64,000 nucleotides of DNA from Bog-532 sp963830385 (GTDB lineage Bacteria > Actinomycetota > Actinomycetes > Streptosporangiales > Streptosporangiaceae), in contig CAWHMD010000014.1 of assembly GCA_963830385.1 (NCBI GenBank), forward strand, positions 124,001 through 188,000, in the 5' to 3' direction. Numbering within the stretch: position 1 is the first letter of the stretch; the number at the start of each line of letters is the position of its first letter. Under the pieces are notes generated by a model. That model was not told the DNA's origin. It saw only the letters and a list, made by a program, of their open reading frames with translations, and did not search any database. Positions 23,327 through 32,565 of the stretch are shown here, piece after piece. Position numbers and translations under genes: made by a program.

Positions 23327-23482
23327 CTCACTACTCCCGGCCGCCATGGTCGTCTGAAGCCAGGGACAAGGCTAGACGCACACCCCGCCCACGTCACATC
23401 GGGCTGGCTTACCCGTCCGAGTTCGCGCTAGCCGCAACGTCCGCTATCCTCATCTGTGCCGCCGGGGGACCGGCGGTCTCCA

Positions 23483-23567
23483 GGCAGGTTGCCCGAGCGG
23501 CCAAAGGGAGCGGTCTGTAAAACCGTCGGCTACGCCTTCGATGGTTCGAATCCATCACCTGCCACCA
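23483..23567 (+). tRNA. tRNA-Tyr (GTA)
   Basis: The acceptor stem is GGCAGGT (23483-23489) with ACCTGCC (23557-23563), then discriminator A and an encoded CCA at 23565-23567. The anticodon loop is CTGTAAA with anticodon GTA. The variable arm is long (class II, as in bacterial tRNA-Tyr), and the T-loop is TTCGAAT with a GATGG/CCATC stem. It is upstream of, and divergent from, yajQ. Confidence 0.93.
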
Positions 23568-23573
23568 CCTGCG

Positions 23574-23620
23574 GAAGCGGCCCCTTAGCTGTGTGAATGC
23601 GGCTACGCGGGCCGTTTCTT
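23574..23620 (+). terminator. Terminator downstream of tRNA-Tyr
   Basis: A GAAGCGGCCC / GGGCCGTTTC stem (with G-U pairs) around a 25-nt loop is followed by TTTCTTCGTT. It starts 7 nt after the tRNA. Confidence 0.5.
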
Positions 23621-23693
23621 CGTTATCCCGCCAGCAGCTGCGAAGGTCTGGTGTCCGGTGGTCCTCGCCCGAGAGCCCGCGAAGCGCTCCCGA

Positions 23694-24437
23694 TTAGCCT
23701 GCCAGGCGGAGCCGGTAGACGATGAAGGTCGGAAGGCCGGCGATGCTGGCCAGCTCGGATGGATAACGGTCGAGTGCTTCCCGTGACGGCTGCGGCTCAG
23801 CGATCCGGTCGATGGCGAATCCCGCGTCGGCGAAGGCGTCGGCAACGGCCGACAACGGCCGTTTCCAGAACCGCTGAGAAACCTCGACGTCGGCCTTGCG
23901 CCAGGTGTCGGTGACCAGTTCGGTGTCGAAGTACCCGCCGTGCTGGCCTGGCAGGCGCGGACCGAGGGGGTGATCAAGGGAGATGACGGCCCACCCGCCG
24001 CGCCGCAGCGCCGCCGCGAATGACTGGAGCGGGACACTCCAGTCCCGGACGTAGTGCAGCGCAAGCGAGCTGGTGATGCCATCCAGCGACTGCGGCTCGA
24101 CGGGCAGCGGCTTGGCCAGGTCGGCCACGAGGAACCGGCCCTGGCCCTGGCAGCGGTGCCGCGCCTCCTCGATCATCTGGGGGCTCAGATCGATACCGAT
24201 CACCTCGGCGCCCTGATCGAGCAGCCACTGGGCTTGAGCCCCTGAACCGCAGCCGGCGTCGAGCACGACCGCCCCGGCCAGGCTCGCAGGCACGAGGGAC
24301 CGCAACGCGGGCCGTTCCAGCAGGCCATTGAACGGCCCATCGTCGGTCGTGGACGCCCAGACCGCTGCGAGCCGGTCATAGGCATCCCGCGGCTGCCGGT
24401 TGTGCTCAGCCTGGCTGACAGGGGGTTGCGTGGTCAC
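23694..24437 (-). CDS. Class I SAM-dependent methyltransferase
   Basis: A GTG start gives 247 residues. Motif I is 'VVLDAGCGSGAQAQWLLDQG', followed by 'VIGIDLSPQMIEEAR' (acidic loop), 'FLVADLAKPLP' and 'DGITSSLALHYVRDW' (motif III region), so the SAM fold is complete. The N-terminal 'RQPRDAYDRLAAVWAS' is usual for small-molecule methyltransferases of this group. The substrate is unknown. It lies 12 bp downstream of the response regulator gene on the same strand and may be cotranscribed with it. Confidence 0.85.
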   Translation of the reverse strand: MTTQPPVSQAEHNRQPRDAYDRLAAVWASTTDDGPFNGLLERPALRSLVPASLAGAVVLDAGCGSGAQAQWLLDQGAEVIGIDLSPQMIEEARHRCQGQGRFLVADLAKPLPVEPQSLDGITSSLALHYVRDWSVPLQSFAAALRRGGWAVISLDHPLGPRLPGQHGGYFDTELVTDTWRKADVEVSQRFWKRPLSAVADAFADAGFAIDRIAEPQPSREALDRYPSELASIAGLPTFIVYRLRLAG

Positions 24438-24449
24438 CGTGTAGTCCTT

Positions 24450-25112
24450 TCAGGACCAGCCGGGCGTGACCAGGCCGGCCTGGTGGGCGAGGACGACCAG
24501 CTGGGCGCGGTCCCGGGCGCCGAGCTTGGTCATTGCCCGGGTGGCGTGGGTTTTCGCGGTTGACGGGCTGATGTAGATCTTCCTGGAGATCTCATCGTTG
24601 GAAAGGCCCTGGGCGATGAGGGCGACCACTTCGCGCTCGCGCGGCGTCAGCTCGGCCACGCCGGATACGGTTCGTGCCTCGCGGGTGCGGGCGGCGAACT
24701 CGGCGATGAGGCGCCGGGTGACGGTCGGGGACAGCAGCGCCCCCCCGTCGGCCACCACCCGTACCGCGCGGATCAGCTCGGCGGCGTCGGTGTCCTTGAC
24801 CAGGAATCCGGCGGCGCCGGCCCGCAGGCCCTCGAAGACGTACTCATCCAGCTCAAAGGTGGTCAGGATGACGACGTGGACGGAGGCAAGGTCCGGCCGG
24901 GCGGCGATCCGCCGTATGGCCTCGATGCCGTCGAGCACCGGCATGCGGATGTCCATCAATATCACGTCCGGCCTGCGCTGCTCGGCGACGCGCACGGCAT
25001 CCCGCCCGTCCGCGGCCTCGCCGACCACCTCGATGTCGTCCTCGGCGTCCAGGAGCGCGGCGAACCCGGCCCGGACCAGTTCCTGGTCGTCGGCCAGCAC
25101 GACCCGGATCAC
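24450..25112 (-). CDS. NarL/LuxR-family response regulator
   Basis: I take the GTG at 25112 ('VIRVVLADDQELVRAGFAAL'), because it overlaps the predicted stop of the kinase gene by GTGA. It gives 220 residues. The receiver domain has the acidic pocket 'DD' at 8-9, phospho-Asp in 'VILMDIRMP' and Lys in 'GFLVKDTDAAEL'. The C-terminal LuxR HTH runs 'LTPREREVVALIAQGLSNDE', then 'TAKTHATRAMTKL'. Paired with the kinase upstream, it faces two ABC exporter pairs that it may control. Confidence 0.92.
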   Translation of the reverse strand: MIRVVLADDQELVRAGFAALLDAEDDIEVVGEAADGRDAVRVAEQRRPDVILMDIRMPVLDGIEAIRRIAARPDLASVHVVILTTFELDEYVFEGLRAGAAGFLVKDTDAAELIRAVRVVADGGALLSPTVTRRLIAEFAARTREARTVSGVAELTPREREVVALIAQGLSNDEISRKIYISPSTAKTHATRAMTKLGARDRAQLVVLAHQAGLVTPGWS

Positions 25113-26241
25113 GGCTCGCTCCCGCGAACTGGCAGCCACGCCCGGACCCCGAAGCCGCCGCCGGGCCGGGGCCGGCCTGCAGCGTGCCGCCGAGGGCCCT
25201 GGCCCGCTCGGTCATGCCGGCGATCCCGTGGCCGGAGCCACCGGCCCGGCCGGGCGGCCGCCGGACGCCGTCGTCGTCCACCTCGACGACCAGGGCGCCG
25301 TCGCCGTAGCCGACGCGCACGGTGGCCTTGGCGCCGCCGGAGTGCCTGGCCGTGTTGGTCAGGGCCTCCTGGATGATCCGGTACGCGGCCAGGTCCACGT
25401 CGACGGGCAGCGGCGCCGGCCGCTCCGCTTCTTCGATGTGCACGGCGAGCCCTGCGGCCGCCGCGCCGTCAGCCAGATCGCCGAGACGGGACAGGCCCGG
25501 GCTGGGCGAGCGCGGGGCGCTCTCGTCGGCGTCCCGGAGTACGCCGAGCACCGAGCGGAGCTCGACCAGGGCCTGTTTGCTCACGTCGTTGATGGTGGTC
25601 AGGGCCGTGCGGGCGCGTTCGGGCTGGCGGTCCATCAGGTGCAGCGCGGTGTTGGCCTGGACGTTGATGACCGAGATGTTGTGCGTTACCACGTCGTGCA
25701 GGTCCCGCGCCATCCTCATCCGTTCCTCGCTGGCCCGGCGGCGAAGCTCTTCCTCCTGGCTCCGCTGCAGCGCGACGGCCCGCTGGCTCCTGACGCGGAT
25801 CAGCTCGGCGGCGCCCAGCATGAAGACGAGCCCGGCGGCCAGCCCGAGCGCGGACGACGCCGACGTGTGACCGTGCCGGCCGATCAGCCAGGGCGGCCAT
25901 ACGGACGCTACGTAGCCGATGACCAGGGAGGCGACCGCGGCCGCCCGCCGCCGGGCCAGCACCGCGTTGAAGAAGGCGGCGACCAGCGCGAACCAGACGC
26001 CGTTGCTGCTGACCGCCTCCGCCCACAGCGACGCGGCGAGGGTGACCGCCAGGACGGCGACCGGATAGCGGCGGCGGCCTATCAGCGCCAAGCCGCCCAC
26101 CGCGGACGTGATGTAGATGACGGGCCCGGCGGTGGCACCGTGCCGGTGCCACCCGTAGGCGCCACCCACCTGCGCGGCGGTTACCGCCAGCGCGATCGCG
26201 GTGTCGACGGCCCAGCGCCGGGCCGGTTCAGATCTGATCAT
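25109..26241 (-). CDS. Sensor histidine kinase (NarL type) with an apparent 1-nt frameshift near its 3' end
   Basis: The start is probably the ATG at 26241 ('MIRSEPARRW'). About four or five membrane segments span residues 10-140; then comes an intact H-box ('MARDLHDVVTHNISVINVQ') and a HATPase N-box ('YRIIQEALTNTARHSGG') and G-box ('GGSGHGIAGMTERARALGG'). Around 25162-25169 one base appears to be missing. As written, the frame leaves 'LQAGPGP' and runs on through the regulator gene to 24853. With one extra base the end becomes 'GGGFGVRAWLPVRGSEP' with a stop at 25109, overlapping the regulator GTG by GTGA. That fits the family so well that I treat it as the true end. A sequencing error or a recent mutation are both possible. 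Confidence 0.8.
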
Positions 26242-26442
26242 CACCGATAAACGTACGCGCCCGGTCACCGGCGGGCGTCAGCCCGTGGCGGGCAATTCGG
26301 TGCCCCGTTCTACACCCGGCGATGCATCGCGGGCGCCTCGCTCTACTGCCCAGGACTACCCGGAACGGCGCGGCCGGCCGACGACGCCGGAAGGGGCCGC
26401 CGGGCACGCTGGAGACCGCAAACCGGCGGCGGAAGGAGAATC

Positions 26443-27183
26443 ATGTCGGTAATAGAAGTGCGCGGCCTGACCAAACGGTTCGGCCCGGTGCTCGCGGTCG
26501 ATCAGGTGAGTTTCGAGGTCAAGCGCGGCACGGTGACCGGTTTCCTCGGCTCGAACGGGGCCGGGAAGACAACCACGCTGCGGATGCTGCTCGGCCTGGT
26601 GCGGCCGGACGCGGGCACCGCGACGATCAACGGGCGGCCCTACCGGGACCTGGACGCACCGCTGCACCAGGTCGGCGCGGTGCTTGAGGCGTCCAGCTTC
26701 TATCCGGGCCGGACCGCCCGCAACCACCTGCGGATCCAGGCCATGGCGGCCCCCGTGGACCCGTCGCGGATCGATGACGTGCTGGACCTCGCCGGGCTCG
26801 CCGGAGCCGCCGACCGCCGGATCGGCGGGTTCTCCCTCGGCATGCGCCAGCGCCTCGGCCTGGCCTCCGCGCTGCTCACCGACCCTGAGGTGCTCATCTT
26901 GGACGAGCCGGCCAACGGCCTTGACCCGGAGGGAGTCCACTGGCTGAGGGACCTGGTGCGCGATCTGGCCGCCGGGGGCGCCGCGGTCCTGGTATCCAGC
27001 CACATCCTCGCTGAGGTCGCCCAGACGGTGGACTCCGTGGTGATCCTCGACCGCGGGCACCTCGTCGCCCAGTCCTCGCTCGCCGACTTGACCGCGGGCG
27101 GTACCGCCGGCCTGGAAGAGGCATTTCTCAGGCTCACGGCCGGCTCGCGCGCCCGGCATGACCGGCAGGAGGTATCCCGATGA
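26443..27183 (+). CDS. ABC transporter ATP-binding protein
   Basis: The protein has 246 residues, with GGAAGGAG before the ATG. Walker A is 'GFLGSNGAGKTTTLRM', the signature is degenerate ('FSLGMRQRLGLA'), and Walker B is 'VLILDEPANGLDPEGV'. The H-loop lies in 'VLVSSHILAEVAQ'. It is typical of ABC-2 type drug/lantibiotic exporters. The permease gene overlaps its stop by ATGA. The divergent two-component system suggests envelope-stress or antibiotic-triggered export. Confidence 0.93.
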   Translation: MSVIEVRGLTKRFGPVLAVDQVSFEVKRGTVTGFLGSNGAGKTTTLRMLLGLVRPDAGTATINGRPYRDLDAPLHQVGAVLEASSFYPGRTARNHLRIQAMAAPVDPSRIDDVLDLAGLAGAADRRIGGFSLGMRQRLGLASALLTDPEVLILDEPANGLDPEGVHWLRDLVRDLAAGGAAVLVSSHILAEVAQTVDSVVILDRGHLVAQSSLADLTAGGTAGLEEAFLRLTAGSRARHDRQEVSR

Positions 27184-27953
27184 CCCGGCTGATCCGCGTC
27201 GAACTGCTCAAGCTCCGCACCATGCGGCTGACCTGGGGCCTGCTGGCCGCGGCGGCCGGTATCGCGGCCGTTTTCGCCGTGCTGAACGCGACCAGGGACA
27301 AGGAAGCGGCGCTCAACACCGCGTCCGGACTCAACACCCAGGTCCTGGTCGGCGTCTGGGCCCTGCTGCTGTCCCTGATCTTCGGCGTGATCGTGTCCAG
27401 CAGTGAGTTCCGGCATTCCACCGCGACGCTGACCTATCTGGCCACCCCGCGCCGGAACCGGGTCCTGGTGGCCAAGACCCTCGCCGCCGCCTGCGGCGGG
27501 GCGGCCTTCGGCCTGGCCGGCGGCGTCATCGCCACCGGGATCGGCCTGATCTTCGTGGCCGCCCGCGGGTATCACCTGGCGCTGGGCGCGGCCACGCTGT
27601 CCCGTTACCTGGTCGGCTATATCGTCGCCGCGGCGCTGCTGGCCGCCATCGGATGCGCGGTGGGATCGCTCATCCGGTCGCAGGTGGCGGCGATCATCGG
27701 TGTCTTCGTCTGGGCGATGATCATCGAGTCGGTCCTGGGCGGCCTGTTCCACGCCGTCCGCGCCTACCTGCCCTACGCCGCAGCGACGACCCTGGCCGGC
27801 GCCCGGGTCGGCTACTCGATGTTCCAGTCGGGAACCGGGGCGTCGGCGGGCAACCCGCTCCCGTTCGCGGCCGCCGCGGCGCTGCTCGCCGGCCTGGCCG
27901 TCGTGTTCTGCGCGGTGGCCGCCCGCACCACGGTGGCGCGAGATGTCAGCTAG
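27180..27953 (+). CDS. ABC-2 type membrane permease
   Basis: The protein has 257 residues with six hydrophobic segments, the first at about 16-37 ('MRLTWGLLAAAAGIAAVFAV') and the last near the C-terminus. 'SSSEFRHSTATLTYLATPRR' is the cytoplasmic loop typical of this permease class. It is translationally coupled to the upstream ATPase. The substrate is unknown. The cupin gene starts 11 bp before its stop. Confidence 0.88.
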   Translation: MTRLIRVELLKLRTMRLTWGLLAAAAGIAAVFAVLNATRDKEAALNTASGLNTQVLVGVWALLLSLIFGVIVSSSEFRHSTATLTYLATPRRNRVLVAKTLAAACGGAAFGLAGGVIATGIGLIFVAARGYHLALGAATLSRYLVGYIVAAALLAAIGCAVGSLIRSQVAAIIGVFVWAMIIESVLGGLFHAVRAYLPYAAATTLAGARVGYSMFQSGTGASAGNPLPFAAAAALLAGLAVVFCAVAARTTVARDVS

Positions 27954-28485
27954 CCAGCTGGCCGGCGGACAGGTCGTCGAGAACCCGCTCAGCGGTGAGC
28001 GGATCACGATCTGGCCGTCGGCCGGCGACGGCGCGCTTGAGTGGGAGCTGGTGCTCGCCCCGGGCGGACGGGTGCCGGCCAGCCACGCTCATCCGCGGCA
28101 GGAGGAGTGCTTCACGGTGCTCGCGGGGCAGATGCGGTTCCGGGTCGGCCGCCGGCGGGTTGTCGCGGGCCCCGGCGACACGGTGCGGGTCCCGCCGGGG
28201 ACGGTGCATCACTTCGCCAACGCCGGAACCCAGCCAGCCAGAGTGGCCGTGCGGACCAGGCCGGCGCTGCGAATGGCTGAGCTGCTGGAGACCGCTGCGG
28301 CCATGGCCACCGAACAGCACGCCGCGGGCCGCCGGCTGCCCAGCCCGCTCGGCCTGGCCCGGTTCATGCGGGATTTCGAGCCGGAGGTGCGCGCGCCCTA
28401 TCTCCCGGCCGCGCTGGTCCGCGCCGTCACCCGCCCGCTCGGCTGGCTGGCCGGGCGGCGGGCGCCCGGTGCACGCTCGCGATGA
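27943..28485 (+). CDS. Cupin-domain protein within the ABC operon
   Basis: The ATG at 27943 overlaps the permease and gives 180 residues. The cupin motif 1 is 'GRVPASHAHPRQEECFTVLAG' (His, His, Glu metal ligands), motif 2 'PGDTVRVPPGTVHHFANAG' (His). A C-terminal helical part of about 60 residues ('LGLARFMRDFEPEVRAPYLP') follows; this extension is common in actinobacterial cupins beside transporters. Its role may be binding of a small molecule. It overlaps the next ATPase by 4 bp. Confidence 0.82.
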   Translation: MSASQLAGGQVVENPLSGERITIWPSAGDGALEWELVLAPGGRVPASHAHPRQEECFTVLAGQMRFRVGRRRVVAGPGDTVRVPPGTVHHFANAGTQPARVAVRTRPALRMAELLETAAAMATEQHAAGRRLPSPLGLARFMRDFEPEVRAPYLPAALVRAVTRPLGWLAGRRAPGARSR

Positions 28486-29252
28486 TGGCGGTCGAGGTCG
28501 ACCGGCTGGTCAAGCGGTACCGGGCGGCCCGGCACAACGCGGTCGACGGCATCAGCTTCGACGTGCAGGCCGGCCAGCTCTTCTGCCTGCTCGGACCGAA
28601 CGGCGCGGGGAAGACCACCACCGTGTCCGTCCTCACCACCATCCTGGCCCCGACGTCGGGCCGGGTCAGGATCGCGGGCCATGACCTGGCCAGGGAGCGG
28701 GCGAAGGCCCGCCGGGAGCTCGGCATCGTTTTCCAGCAGCCCTCGCTCGACCTCAACCTGACGGCCGAGGAGAACATCCGGCTGCACGCGGTGCTCTATG
28801 GGCTCTACCCGTGGCGGCCGGCCTACCGGCTGATGCCGGCCGGCTACCGGAGCCAGGTCCAGCAGGCGGCCGGCGTCCTGGGCCTGTCCGGCATTCTGGG
28901 GCAGCGTACCCGCGTCCTGTCCGGCGGCCTGCGGCGCAGGCTGGAGATCGTCCGCGCGCTGATGCACCGGCCGCGGGTGCTGTTCCTGGACGAGCCCACC
29001 GCGGGCCTGGACCCGGAGAGCAGGCGGAGCCTGTGGGGCTACCTGCGGCAGGCGCGGGCCGCGCTCGGCACCACCGTGTTCCTGACCACGCATTACCTGG
29101 AGGAGGCGGAGGCCGCCGACACGGTGTGCGTGCTGGCCGGGGGCCGGATCATCGAGCGCGGCGCCCCGGCCGAGGTCAAGGCGCGCCAGCTGAGCCCAAC
29201 GCTGGAGGACGCGTACCTGCGGCTGCTCGGGCGGGCCAAGGCCGGGTCATGA
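28482..29252 (+). CDS. ABC transporter ATP-binding protein (DrrA/daunorubicin-resistance type)
   Basis: ATG ATG at 28482/28485; 256 residues. Walker A is 'LLGPNGAGKTTTVSVLTTIL', the signature 'VLSGGLRRRLEIVRALMH', and Walker B 'VLFLDEPTAGLDPESRRSLW'. 'TTHYLEEAEAADTVCVLAGG' is the typical DrrA-type D/H-loop region. The following permease overlaps by ATGA. This is the second complete exporter pair in the operon. Confidence 0.92.
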   Translation: MMAVEVDRLVKRYRAARHNAVDGISFDVQAGQLFCLLGPNGAGKTTTVSVLTTILAPTSGRVRIAGHDLARERAKARRELGIVFQQPSLDLNLTAEENIRLHAVLYGLYPWRPAYRLMPAGYRSQVQQAAGVLGLSGILGQRTRVLSGGLRRRLEIVRALMHRPRVLFLDEPTAGLDPESRRSLWGYLRQARAALGTTVFLTTHYLEEAEAADTVCVLAGGRIIERGAPAEVKARQLSPTLEDAYLRLLGRAKAGS

Positions 29253-30076
29253 CCGCTCGCCGCGGCCCGCGGCGGGACCGCCGCCCAGGGGCACTGTCGC
29301 ATGAGCTTTCCGGGCTGGCGATCATCGCGCAGCGCGATGTGATCAAGTTGCTGCGCGACCGCCCGCGGCTGGCCGTCAACCTGGCGTTCCCCGTCCTGCT
29401 CATCGGCGGCCTGGGCAGCGTCTTGCAGCCCACCGTAGGCCGGGTCACCGGGCTCGACGCGGTGACGCTGGCGTTCACCGGGGTGCTCGCCGCCAGCCTG
29501 TTCCAGTCCGCGGCGGCCGGCATGATCTCGATCGTGGAGGACCGGGAGAACGACTTCTCCCGCGAGCTGTTCGTGACCCCGGTATCACGGCTGACCCTGA
29601 TGGCCGGGAAGGTGGCGGGGGAGACGCTGGTCGCCCTGTGCCAGGGGGTGTTCATCACCGTGGCGGCGGTGGCGTTCGGTGTCCGGGCCTCCCCCGTCCA
29701 GCTGGCGATGCTGCTCGCGGTCGGCCTGGCGAGCTGCCTGCTCGGCGGCGCGTTCGGGCTCGTCACCATCGCGGCGCTGCCCAACCAGCGCTCGGCGATG
29801 CAGATCTTCCAGTTCCTGATCATTCCGCAGTACGTCCTGGGCGGCGTCCTCGTCCCGCTCCAGGGGCAGCCGGCCTACGTCGAGGCTCTCGGCTGGGCCA
29901 TGCCGCTTCGCTACGCCGTCGAGCTGAGCCGGGCGGCGTTCTACGCCGGGACGCCGGGTTACGCCCGGGTGGTGACTGCGGGCCCGGCGCTTGACGTAGC
30001 GGTCATCGCGGCACTGACCATCGCGTTCATGGCGGCCGGAGCGCTGGTCTTCGATCACCGGGAGCGAGCTCGCTGA
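29249..30076 (+). CDS. ABC-2 type permease (DrrB-like)
   Basis: The open frame extends far upstream as a shadow of the ATPase gene. The ATG at 29249 overlapping the ATPase stop gives 275 residues. It has six membrane segments, 'SIVEDRENDFSRELFVTPVS' (the conserved cytoplasmic loop) and 'IPQYVLGGVLVPLQ' near segment 5, as in DrrB/NodJ-type permeases. The gene ends 2 bp from the convergent hydrolase gene. Confidence 0.88.
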   Translation: MTARRGPRRDRRPGALSHELSGLAIIAQRDVIKLLRDRPRLAVNLAFPVLLIGGLGSVLQPTVGRVTGLDAVTLAFTGVLAASLFQSAAAGMISIVEDRENDFSRELFVTPVSRLTLMAGKVAGETLVALCQGVFITVAAVAFGVRASPVQLAMLLAVGLASCLLGGAFGLVTIAALPNQRSAMQIFQFLIIPQYVLGGVLVPLQGQPAYVEALGWAMPLRYAVELSRAAFYAGTPGYARVVTAGPALDVAVIAALTIAFMAAGALVFDHRERAR

Positions 30077-30078
30077 GC

Positions 30079-31170
30079 TCAGGCCCGCTCGAGCACGCGG
30101 GCGAATGCCCGCAGGTAACGCGGGTCGCCCTGCCGTTCGCGCAGCACCCAGTACTCCGCTCCCCAGAACAGGTACGCCTCCAGGGTGCAAGCCTGTTGCT
30201 GGTTCCAGCGCATGCACCGGCTGTAGTTCTCGATGACGTGCTCGGGCAGGCAGCTGTACATGGCCCGGCCCCGTGGACTCGGCGGAGTAGTCACCGCCTC
30301 CCACGGCTCCGCCTGGCCCTCGACGATGATCAGCCGCCGCCCGCTGGCCAGCAGCTGGGGCCGGCGGCGCAGGGCCTCGATGCGGCCGGTCAGGTAAACC
30401 GTCCGCCCGCCCCGGGCCGCCAGCGCGTGGCGTGGGTAGAAGTCCACGCCCACGATGTCGGCCAACTGCTGCGCTACCGCCAGCGAATCCCCCTGGTCAC
30501 GGGTGCGCCACCACTGCTGCAGCCGGACCGGGGCCGAGGTCGGCAGGAAGCCGTTCATCAGGACCGGCCGGGTCGGGTCGGCCGCGCGGACCGCTTCGAC
30601 CTCGCGCCGCACGAAGGCGGCCGACAGGCGCCATGAGTGCTCCATGCCGAGCGGGTCGACGGCATCGTGCTCGACCTGCCACGCCACGATCGCGGGGCGG
30701 TCCCGGTACCGTTCCACGATGCGCGCCGCGAAGGCCGTGGCCGCCTCCAGCAGCGACGGGTGATCCCCGGGCTCGACCAGCGCGCCCTCGCGCAGCGGTT
30801 CGGGCAGATGATGGCCGGGCACGAAGAACTCCGGGTAGCCGAACGTCTTCACCGGGCCGACGCACAAGATGATCTGTTTCCCGGCCTGCTCGGCCGCATC
30901 GACCTGCCGGTCCAGCTCACCGGCGTCGAAGCGGCCCGGGCCGCGCTCGATCCGGTTCCAGTAGGCGCCCAGCCTGATGAGCCCGAACGGGTAGCTCAGC
31001 AGCGCCTCCAAGGTGGCGACCGGATCGAGACCGAGCGCTGCGGCCTGCAACGGCCGGAAGCTGATCCCGGTCTGTGCCCGGCCGCGCGGCTCGACGGGCA
31101 TCTGCTGCCAGCGCTCGGTGAGCGGACGGGCGGACCGCGCGACCCGGATTCGCCCGGCGGTCTCAGCCAT
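30079..31170 (-). CDS. TIM-barrel glycoside hydrolase-like protein
   Basis: The long upstream frame is a shadow of the glycosyltransferase. The ATG at 31170 ('MAETAGRIRVARS') overlaps that gene's stop by 8 bp and gives 363 residues. 'FGLIRLGAYWNRIERGPGRF' is the early barrel strand of GH-A clan enzymes. 'IVAWQVEHDAVDP' supplies the acid/base Glu and 'LIIVEGQAEPWEAV' the nucleophile Glu. There is no signal peptide, so it is cytoplasmic. Its pairing with a GT28-like glycosyltransferase suggests work on a glycolipid or polysaccharide. The substrate is not predictable. Confidence 0.72.
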   Translation of the reverse strand: MAETAGRIRVARSARPLTERWQQMPVEPRGRAQTGISFRPLQAAALGLDPVATLEALLSYPFGLIRLGAYWNRIERGPGRFDAGELDRQVDAAEQAGKQIILCVGPVKTFGYPEFFVPGHHLPEPLREGALVEPGDHPSLLEAATAFAARIVERYRDRPAIVAWQVEHDAVDPLGMEHSWRLSAAFVRREVEAVRAADPTRPVLMNGFLPTSAPVRLQQWWRTRDQGDSLAVAQQLADIVGVDFYPRHALAARGGRTVYLTGRIEALRRRPQLLASGRRLIIVEGQAEPWEAVTTPPSPRGRAMYSCLPEHVIENYSRCMRWNQQQACTLEAYLFWGAEYWVLRERQGDPRYLRAFARVLERA

Positions 31171-32368
31171 GACGGGCCGCCTTGGTGCCGGTGACGCCGG
31201 CCAGCAGCGCGGCGGCCGCGGCGGCGGCGCCCGGCCGGCCGAGCCGGGCCGACGCGGCGCGCATGGCCTCCACCGCTGCGGGATTGCGCCGCAGCTCGCC
31301 GAGGTCGCGGAGCAGCTGCCGCCGCCGTGGCGCCACCCGGCCAGCGCCCGCCTCGGCCACCAGGCGCGCATTGCCTCTCTCCTGACCCGGCAGGTGCGAG
31401 GTGAGCAGGAGCGGCGCGCCGCAGCAGGCGGCCTCGGCGATCGTACCCGGGCCGGCTTTGGCGATGACCACATCGGCGCAGCGCAGCCAGTCGGACATGT
31501 TCTCCACGAACCCCAGCACGGTCAGCCGGCCGCCGGCCTGCGCGGCCCGCCGGGCCAGCCTGCGCTGCAACCGGAGGTTACGCCCGCAGATGGTGACGAC
31601 GTCGATGTCATCGGACGAAGCGACGATGGCGGCGGCGCGCCTGGCCATGCCGCCCGAGCCCTCGCCGCCGCCGGTTAGCACGGCCAGGAAGCGCTCGCTC
31701 ATCCCCAGCGAGCGGCGCAGGGCGGCTCGCTCGGCGGGGCCCAGCGGGCCACCGCGGAAACCGGCGGTCACCGGCAGCCCGGTTTCCACGCAGCGGCTCG
31801 CGGCGAGCCCGCCGGGCCGGCAGCGCCGCCGCGCGGCGGCCGACGGCACGGCCATCCGGTCCGGCCTGCCCAGCCGCCAGGCCGCGTGCGTCGTGACCAG
31901 GTCGGTGACCACGGTCACGACCGGGACATCCCGGGATTGCCGGCGGCTGACCCTGGCCGCCGCGCCCCCGGTGAGCGGATGGAACGACACGATGGCGCCC
32001 GGCTCGTGCGCCGCCACCGCGCTGGCCACCGGGCCGTCGGCCAGGGCCAGCAGCGTCCGCTGCAGCAGCCGCATCACCCAGCGGGCATCGCACGCGTAGT
32101 AGACGGCTCCCCACGCCCACGGGGCGAGGCGGGTCACCGGACCGTAAAGGCTCGTGACCCATCGGAGCAGCCGCGAGGAGCCCGGCCCGGCGAGCGGGTC
32201 GCACAGCACCGGGTCGAACCGGCCCGGGTAGGCCTCCTCCAGCGCCTCGCCGACCGCCCGCGCGGCGCTGCGATGTCCCCCGCCGGTGTCGGCCAGCAGG
32301 AAGAGCAGGGGCACCCGGACCGCCGGGCCGGCCGCCGTCAGGCCTGGCCGGATATCGATCAGCGTCAT
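31163..32368 (-). CDS. MGDG-synthase-like glycosyltransferase (GT28 type)
   Basis: I take the ATG at 32368 ('MTLIDIRPGL'); a GTG at 32425 is the alternative, and neither has a clear ribosome site. It gives 401 residues. The N-terminal 'LLFLLADTGGGHRSAARAVG' is the MGDG-synthase/processive diacylglycerol GT motif. The C-terminal 'LGFVENMSDWLRCADVVIAK' followed by 'GPGTIAEAACCGAPLLLT' is the nucleotide-sugar binding half. It probably transfers a sugar to a lipid acceptor. It is coupled to the downstream hydrolase. Confidence 0.82.
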   Translation of the reverse strand: MTLIDIRPGLTAAGPAVRVPLLFLLADTGGGHRSAARAVGEALEEAYPGRFDPVLCDPLAGPGSSRLLRWVTSLYGPVTRLAPWAWGAVYYACDARWVMRLLQRTLLALADGPVASAVAAHEPGAIVSFHPLTGGAAARVSRRQSRDVPVVTVVTDLVTTHAAWRLGRPDRMAVPSAAARRRCRPGGLAASRCVETGLPVTAGFRGGPLGPAERAALRRSLGMSERFLAVLTGGGEGSGGMARRAAAIVASSDDIDVVTICGRNLRLQRRLARRAAQAGGRLTVLGFVENMSDWLRCADVVIAKAGPGTIAEAACCGAPLLLTSHLPGQERGNARLVAEAGAGRVAPRRRQLLRDLGELRRNPAAVEAMRAASARLGRPGAAAAAAALLAGVTGTKAARHG

Positions 32369-32565
32369 GGGTTCATCGTCACTGCCCACAGGGGCGCCGT
32401 CGTCAGCCCGGCGGACCTTCCGCACTACGCCACGGGACGACTCCCCACCGTCCCGCCTACCGCAGCCGAGGTAGGGGCCGGCCAGGCCCGGTGGGCTGTC
32501 CGGGGCAGGCGGTAGGCCCGTTCAGCCGGCGACTCCGAGCTTCCCAGCCACGCAGGATTGATGGC

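Noticed and set aside
23483..23567. tRNA-Tyr as the integration target
   Set aside because: No part of its 3' end is repeated near 8.4 kb, while the yajQ end is repeated at both borders.
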